Assembly: GCA_003158835.1 (NCBI GenBank)
Contig: PMLI01000213.1
Location: 1-10,644 of the forward strand
Reading direction: 5' to 3'
Length of the DNA stretch: 10,644 nucleotides
DNA from: Acidimicrobiaceae bacterium
GTDB lineage: Bacteria; Actinomycetota; Acidimicrobiia; Acidimicrobiales; Palsa-688
The notes below the pieces were generated by a model. The model was given only the letters and a program-made list of their open reading frames with translations. It searched no databases and was not told the DNA's origin. The position numbers and the translations under genes were made by a program. This document shows positions 6,239-10,644 of this stretch, one piece after another (within the stretch, counting starts at the first letter, position 1; each line of letters starts with the position of its first letter).

Positions 6239-8475
6239 CCGAGGTACAAACTGGCGTCGCCGTCCTCGAGCACGGGCCGCAACTCAGGCCAACCGAGGAG
6301 GTGGCCCTGGCCCAGCTGGCAGCCGAACTCGCGCAGCAGGCTCAACTCCGCTTCGTTCTCGATACCCTCCGCCACCGTGGTCAGGCCGAGGGTGTGCGCC
6401 AACCCGATCAGCGCCTGCACGGTCTTCGCGCTGCCGTTCCGGTTGAGCAGGCCGGCCACCAGTGTCGTGTCGATCTTGATGAAGTCGAACGGGAAACGCC
6501 TCAGGTGGGTCAGGGAGGAGTACCCGGTGCCGAAGTCGTCCAGGCCCAGGCCGACGCCCAGCTCTTTGAGCTGGTTGAGAGCCGTGGTCACCAAAGGCGA
6601 ACCTTCGATGAGAGCGCTCTCGGTCAACTCGAGACATAGGTTGGGGGCCGGCAGCGAGTGCGTCTCCAGCACCGATGCGATGTCGGCGGCCAGGTCCGGT
6701 AGGCAAAGCTGGCGGGCCGAGAGGTTGACGTTGACCCGGAACGAAGGCGTCGCCCCACCCCTGAGCCGGCGGGCCGCCTCGGCCACCGCCAGGGCCAGGA
6801 CGCGATGGCCCATGGGGACGATCAGGCCCGTCTCCTCGGCCGCACCCAGGAAGTCCCGCGGCCGCAGCAGGCCGCGCTCGGGGTCGTTGATCCGCATAAG
6901 GGCTTCGAGGCCGACGACCTGGCTCGTTGCCAGCTCGATGATGGGCTGGTACGCCACTGTCACCTGGTCCAGGGCCATGGCTCGCCGGACCAGAGCTTCG
7001 CTGGCGACATAGGGCGCCCCTCGGCCGCGTTGCGTGTCGAAGATCTCGAAGCGGCCCTTGCCGAGGTCCTTCGCCCTGTACATGGCCGTGTCGGCTTCAC
7101 TGAGGAGCAGTGCCGGTGTGCGGTGGCGTTCGGTGGCGAGTGCGACGCCGATGCTGACCGACGGGACGAAGTCGGCTTCCGCCAGCCGGACCGGGGCCGC
7201 CACCGCCACCAGTACCCGGCCCGCTATCTCGGCTGCCTCCTCCCGCCCCGACAAGCCCTCGGCCAGGACCACGAACTCGTCCCCGCCGATCCGGCCGACC
7301 GTGTCGGACGGGCGCACCACGGCACCGAGCCGCCGCCCCACTTCGGCCAGCAACTCGTCGCCACGCTCGTGGCCGAGGGTGTCGTTGACGACCTTGAACT
7401 CGTCCAGGTCGATATAAAAGACCCCGACGGACTCGTGCCGGCGGTCGAGTCGGGCCAAGGCATGCTCGAGCCGGTCCTGGAAGAGGAGCCGGTTGGGAAG
7501 GCCGGTAAGGGGGTCGTGCAAAGTTTGGTGCACCAGCCGCGCCTCGGCGTCCTTGCGGGCCGTGATGTCCTCTGCCTGCACGATGACGTGGGCGGGCCGT
7601 CCCATCACATCGTCGACGATCGCCGCCGCCACCAGGGCCCAGACGGGCCGGTGGCCCGCCGCCATGAAGCGGTGCTCGGCCCGCCAGGTCGCCGGGCCGC
7701 CCCTGCCCATCTGGTTGAAAGCCCCTTCGAAAGCACCGCGGTCCTCGGGGTGCACCAGGTCCCTGATACCCATGGACAGCAGCTGTGGGCCCGGGTAATC
7801 GAGCATCTCCCGCAGCGCCGGGTTCACTTCCAGGAACGTGCCGTCGAGCGCCACCAGCGCCATGCCGATGGGGGCGGAATCAAAGGCCCGCTGGAAACGA
7901 GCTCTGGCCTCGAGCAAGGTGGCATTGGCCACCCGTAGGGCGGTCTGGTGACCATGGCGTTCGATGGCGTAAAGCAAAGAGCGCCGGAGCGTGACGGCGT
8001 TGAACTCGGATTTGACCAGGAAGTCCTGGGCCCCGGTCCGGACCGCGGTCTCCCCGACGGCGGAATCGTCGAGGCCGGTCAGCACCACTATGGGCACATC
8101 CGGGGCGGCGCGCCGCAGGGCCCGTACCCCCTTGAGGCCCTTGGAATCGGGCAGGGACAAGTCCAGCAGGACGCAGTCGACCTCGTTCAGGGACAAGTGG
8201 GCAATAGCGGCCTCGAGCCGCTCGACGTGGACGAGGGTGAAGGCCGGACCGTGGCCCGGACCGGTCAGGCAGTCCGTCACCAGTTCGGCATCGGCCTCAC
8301 TGTCTTCGACCAACAGCAGCCGCCGCGCCTGGGGGCCGGCACCGGTGACCCTCAGGTCAGCGTCATCGTCCAGAGACAGGACGGCCGGAGCTTTGACCGC
8401 CTGGGGGAGAACCGTAGGCACGACCGCCACCTTCTTCCCGGCTAGAGGGGACCGGGACGTCCCTTCTCGCGCCAC
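6235..8475 (-). CDS. REC-PAS-GGDEF-EAL cyclic-di-GMP turnover protein
   Basis: A 746-residue cytosolic protein that probably makes and breaks the second messenger cyclic di-GMP. A 50-residue disordered leader is followed by a REC domain (about 52-170) with E57-D58, phospho-acceptor D105 (LLDLSLPD), T133 and K155. A PAS domain follows (about 190-310, APIGMALVALDGTFLEVNPA). The GGDEF domain (about 315-480) has an intact GGDEF active site (397-401) and an upstream RxxD inhibitory I-site (R388-P-S-D391, five residues before GGDEF). The EAL domain (about 495-735) keeps E524-A-L, N584, E616, DDFGTG (646-651), K667, E703 and Q723, so both cyclase and phosphodiesterase may be active. The GTG start at 8475 lies 14 bp after the dinB stop and has only AAG next to it, so translation is probably coupled. 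The downstream kinase gene overlaps its stop. Which activity dominates cannot be told from sequence; phosphorylation and the PAS signal probably set the balance. Confidence 0.94.
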   Translation of the reverse strand: MAREGTSRSPLAGKKVAVVPTVLPQAVKAPAVLSLDDDADLRVTGAGPQARRLLLVEDSEADAELVTDCLTGPGHGPAFTLVHVERLEAAIAHLSLNEVDCVLLDLSLPDSKGLKGVRALRRAAPDVPIVVLTGLDDSAVGETAVRTGAQDFLVKSEFNAVTLRRSLLYAIERHGHQTALRVANATLLEARARFQRAFDSAPIGMALVALDGTFLEVNPALREMLDYPGPQLLSMGIRDLVHPEDRGAFEGAFNQMGRGGPATWRAEHRFMAAGHRPVWALVAAAIVDDVMGRPAHVIVQAEDITARKDAEARLVHQTLHDPLTGLPNRLLFQDRLEHALARLDRRHESVGVFYIDLDEFKVVNDTLGHERGDELLAEVGRRLGAVVRPSDTVGRIGGDEFVVLAEGLSGREEAAEIAGRVLVAVAAPVRLAEADFVPSVSIGVALATERHRTPALLLSEADTAMYRAKDLGKGRFEIFDTQRGRGAPYVASEALVRRAMALDQVTVAYQPIIELATSQVVGLEALMRINDPERGLLRPRDFLGAAEETGLIVPMGHRVLALAVAEAARRLRGGATPSFRVNVNLSARQLCLPDLAADIASVLETHSLPAPNLCLELTESALIEGSPLVTTALNQLKELGVGLGLDDFGTGYSSLTHLRRFPFDFIKIDTTLVAGLLNRNGSAKTVQALIGLAHTLGLTTVAEGIENEAELSLLREFGCQLGQGHLLGWPELRPVLEDGDASLYLG

Positions 8476-8489
8476 CTTAAGGTACCCGA

Positions 8490-9836
8490 TCAGCCACGTC
8501 TCGGTGTGTCCAAAGACGTACCCGGTCTCACCGCTCTCGCTCCGAACCGGGCCCGTACCGCGTCCACGGCCTCGCTCGCCTTGGCCCAGGCGGGTGCGGC
8601 ACCAGGGGCCCCGGCGGCGGTGGCCCCGGCGGTGGTGGCCCCGGCGCCAGGAGCCCCGGCGGTGGTGGCGCGGCCGGCGGCCGGCTCACTGCCTCCGGCC
8701 GGCGACCTGCCTGGCACCGGGCTCCCGGGAGCGGGACCAGGACGGAACTCGAGCTGGAGCTGTTGACCGGGAGACGACTCGGCCGGGAGCAGCCCGGACG
8801 CGCTCACGCCCAGGAGCCGTACCCCTTCCCTCAGATCGAGCCCGTCCAACAAAGCGCGCGCCGCCGTCCAGAAGCTCGGGCCCGTCATCTGGGGGCTGGC
8901 GAAGGTGTGGCTGCGCGTCAGGGTCTTGAAATCGCCATAGCGGAGCTTGAGGACCACCGTCCGGGCCACCAGACCGTGCTCGCGCACCTGGCCGGCGACC
9001 TGGTCCGCCATCAGCACGAGGCGGCGGTCGAGGTCCGGGCGGTCGACGATGTCCCTCGGGTACGTTTCTTCGTGGCCGATGGACTTGACGGCGCGCCCGG
9101 CCACGACGGGCCGAGGGTCCCGGCCCCACGCTAAGGAGTGCAACATCTGCCCGGCCACGTTGCCCAGGGCGGCGACGACCGCTCCCGCCGGCAAGGCTGC
9201 CAGCTCACCGACGGTGGCTACTCCCAGTTTGTGCAGGCGTTCGGCACTGGCCTGCCCGACCCCCCACAAGGCTTCCACCGGCATCGGCCACAGGAACGAC
9301 AGGACATCGGGCTCCTCCACCACCAGCGTCCCCGGCCCCGGGACAGGTCCGCCCGGGGAGGATCGGGGCTTGGCGGCCTTCGACGCCAGCTTGGCGATGA
9401 GCTTGCTCGGGCCGGCTCCGACCGAACACGACAAGCCCAGCTCGTCGGTCACACGCGTGCGCAGGGCGACCGCGATCTGCGCCGGCGGACCGAACAGGGC
9501 GACGGCACCGCTGACGTCGAGGAACGCCTCGTCCAGGCCAATGCCCTCCACCAGAGGGGTGAAGCTGCGGGCGATGCCGTGGAAGGCCTCGCTGCAGCGC
9601 TGGTAAACGCCGAAACGGGGCGGCACGAACACGGCATGAGGGCACAGGCGACGAGCCTGGGAGACAGGCATGGCCGAGCGCACGCCGAAGGCCCGGGCCT
9701 CGTAGCTGGCCGAGGCCACCACCCCCCGGCCACCGGTCCCCCCCACCACGACCGGGCAGCCCCGCAGCCTGGCGTTGTCCTTGGCCTCGACGGCCGCAAA
9801 AAAAGCGTCCATGTCGGCGTGCAACACCCATCTCAC
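8490..9836 (-). CDS. dinB: DNA polymerase IV (Y-family, error-prone)
   Basis: A 448-residue translesion polymerase that copies damaged templates with low fidelity. The palm begins with WVLHADMDAFFAAVE (residues 3-17): catalytic D8, then D10, with F13 at the steric-gate position that excludes ribonucleotides. The second metal-binding pair is D102-E103 in GLDEAFLDVSG. SCSVGAGPSKLIAKLASKAAKP and a helix-hairpin-helix thumb (LWGVGQASAERLHKLG) follow. The little-finger domain ends in SSPGQQLQLEF, whose QLQLEF (359-364) resembles a sliding-clamp binding motif. A low-complexity Ala/Gly/Thr/Pro tail (about 388-416) of tandem pentapeptides separates this from a final AVDAVRARFGARAV helix. GTG at 9836 is chosen because it gives the usual short N-terminus; the longer frame from 9959 would overlap the upstream gene by about 97 bp. 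It lies 26 bp after the PIG-L family gene and 14 bp before the c-di-GMP gene. No LexA-type box is evident upstream. Confidence 0.93.
   Translation of the reverse strand: MRWVLHADMDAFFAAVEAKDNARLRGCPVVVGGTGGRGVVASASYEARAFGVRSAMPVSQARRLCPHAVFVPPRFGVYQRCSEAFHGIARSFTPLVEGIGLDEAFLDVSGAVALFGPPAQIAVALRTRVTDELGLSCSVGAGPSKLIAKLASKAAKPRSSPGGPVPGPGTLVVEEPDVLSFLWPMPVEALWGVGQASAERLHKLGVATVGELAALPAGAVVAALGNVAGQMLHSLAWGRDPRPVVAGRAVKSIGHEETYPRDIVDRPDLDRRLVLMADQVAGQVREHGLVARTVVLKLRYGDFKTLTRSHTFASPQMTGPSFWTAARALLDGLDLREGVRLLGVSASGLLPAESSPGQQLQLEFRPGPAPGSPVPGRSPAGGSEPAAGRATTAGAPGAGATTAGATAAGAPGAAPAWAKASEAVDAVRARFGARAVRPGTSLDTPRRG
8607..8666. repeat. 15-bp minisatellite inside dinB
   Basis: Four head-to-tail 15-bp units (8607-8621, 8622-8636, 8637-8651, 8652-8666) share a GCCCCGGCG core; the clearest is GGCCCCGGCGGTGGT. 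Translated on the minus strand they give the pentapeptides TTAGA, PGAGA, TTAGA and TAAGA in the linker between the clamp-binding motif and the last helix of the polymerase. Because 15 is a multiple of three, copy changes keep the frame and only alter linker length. Confidence 0.85.
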
Positions 9837-9862
9837 GGGACGGCCGGGACCGCCCGGGGCCT

Positions 9863-10576
9863 TCAACCGAGGACCACCTTGCGGAATGCTTCGGCGTAGG
9901 GCACCCCGGCCATCTGGCCCGCCTCCTCGGCTCGTTGGCGCACCACGTCGCGCAACCACTCACCGCCTTCGCCCAGCTGTGAGGTGTGGCAGGCGAGCGC
10001 GGCCGCCTTGATGTCCAGCGAGGCGGTGATGTCCACCCAGGTGTCGGGCTCGAGCGTTCCCGAGAGGTAGAGGACGGCGACCTGGTGCGCGGCCCCGCGG
10101 TCCGGGAAGTAGTGGGGGCTGGACGCGGCCGGCGCCACCGCGTCCAGGACGGCCCAGCCCACTTGGCGGTGGTCCCGGTGGTTGACATAGTCCGGCCCGA
10201 AGAACACGGCGGTGGGATCGGGCGCCACCACGGCATCGGGCCTCACCTCCCGGACCAGGGCCACCAAGCGGCCCCGCAGTTCAGCCGAGTCCTCGACCTC
10301 GCCGTCCGGGTAGCCCAACCAGTGGTGGATCTTGACCCCCAACGCCCGGCCCGCGGCCTCGACCTCCCGGCGCCGGCTGCGGACGAGGTCCTCCGGTACG
10401 ACGCCGGGGTCGGACGAGCCCTTGTCACCGTCGCAGCAAAGGCATACGTGCACCTCGCTACCGGCCGCCGCCCAGTTGGCCAGGGTCCCTCCACAGGCCA
10501 CGTCCGGGTCGTCGGGGTGGGCGTAAATAGCCAGGGCACATCGCGGCGCAGGACCGTCCGCCTGGTCCTCGGCCAC
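9863..10576 (-). CDS. PIG-L/LmbE-type zinc deacetylase
   Basis: A 237-residue cytosolic protein of the PIG-L (GlcNAc-PI de-N-acetylase, LmbE-like) family, which hydrolyses N-acetyl groups from sugar-containing metabolites using zinc; actinobacterial relatives include MshB and Mca of the mycothiol pathway. The first motif is AHPDDPDVACGGT (residues 19-31), with zinc ligands H20 and D23 and catalytic base D22; the usual Glu after AHPDD is Pro. The second motif NHRDHRQVG (132-140) supplies H136 as third zinc ligand. The strings DGDKGSSDP, LGYPDGE and PDPTAVFFGPDYVNHRDH are typical of a common actinobacterial subgroup of unknown substrate. The protein is shorter than MshB or Mca (about 290-300). 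The start is GTG at 10576 with only a weak GGCCGGG before it. The 27-bp repeats lie immediately upstream. It probably leads the block that continues into dinB 26 bp later; the substrate cannot be named. Confidence 0.88.
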   Translation of the reverse strand: MAEDQADGPAPRCALAIYAHPDDPDVACGGTLANWAAAGSEVHVCLCCDGDKGSSDPGVVPEDLVRSRRREVEAAGRALGVKIHHWLGYPDGEVEDSAELRGRLVALVREVRPDAVVAPDPTAVFFGPDYVNHRDHRQVGWAVLDAVAPAASSPHYFPDRGAAHQVAVLYLSGTLEPDTWVDITASLDIKAAALACHTSQLGEGGEWLRDVVRQRAEEAGQMAGVPYAEAFRKVVLG

Positions 10577-10582
10577 CCCGGC

Positions 10583-10644
10583 CGGTCTAGCCGGTCCGGA
10601 GACCTCGGGCGGTCTAGCTTGTCCGGAGACCTCGGGCGGTCTAG
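10583..10644. repeat. 27-bp tandem repeat at the right edge
   Basis: Two full 27-bp units (10583-10609 and 10610-10636) match except at two adjacent positions, and a third begins at 10637 (CGGTCTAG) and runs off the window. The shared core is GTCCGGAGACCTCGGG. The array lies seven bases before the GTG of the minus-strand deacetylase gene, exactly where its leader or promoter should be. The true promoter is either within the repeats or beyond the edge. Confidence 0.85.

Noticed and set aside
6805..7938. A 377-codon plus-strand open frame opposite the GGDEF-EAL gene
   Set aside because: The opposite strand encodes an unbroken set of GGDEF and EAL motifs; this frame is a GC-driven shadow with no recognisable domain.
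9837..9959. Longer N-terminus for DNA polymerase IV starting at 9959
   Set aside because: It would add 41 low-complexity Gly/Pro/Arg residues and overlap the deacetylase gene by about 97 bp; family members begin a few residues before the DMDAF motif, as the GTG at 9836 does.

Overview
The window is very GC-rich and all ten supported genes lie on the minus strand. It looks chromosomal and actinobacterial. The evidence is a DUF3040 membrane protein (an actinobacterial family), an actinobacterial-type LmbE/PIG-L deacetylase, an MRWVLH-type start to the Y-family polymerase, frequent GTG starts, and a GC-rich repeat-laden style. A lineage such as Acidimicrobiia is possible, but the sequence alone does not prove it. 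No tRNA, rRNA, CRISPR array, transposase or phage gene is visible.

Read in the direction of transcription (right to left), the first block is a tight cluster. It encodes a PIG-L/LmbE-type deacetylase (10576-9863), DNA polymerase IV DinB (9836-8490), a REC-PAS-GGDEF-EAL cyclic-di-GMP protein (8475-6235) and a cytosolic PAS-PAS histidine kinase (6238-4658). Gaps are 26 bp, 14 bp and a 4-bp ATGA overlap, so the last three are probably co-transcribed. The kinase is a natural candidate to phosphorylate the REC domain of the c-di-GMP protein. A 51-bp gap holding a 16-bp tandem repeat leads to a solitary family-5 ABC-type solute-binding protein (4606-2873), with no permease or ATPase genes nearby.

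After a 142-bp gap with a good Shine-Dalgarno comes a three-gene unit of poorly characterised proteins: DUF3040 membrane protein (2730-2311), a DUF6941-like protein (2289-1768) and an 87-residue conserved-looking hypothetical (1749-1486). A 106-bp gap with a 24-bp direct repeat precedes an HNH endonuclease-like gene (1379-831). Its TGA overlaps the start of a lipoate/octanoate transferase-family gene (831-151) by one base (TGATG). A strong hairpin at 89-121 then closes the transcription unit.

I did not find a clear new defence or biosynthetic system. The most unusual feature is structural: at least five unrelated short tandem repeats (periods 20, 24, 16, 15 and 27 bp) in 10.6 kb. Four are in gene-free gaps and one is inside the dinB tail. 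Both ends of the window fall inside such repeats, so these are either an active source of slippage variation or the reason the sequence is cut here.
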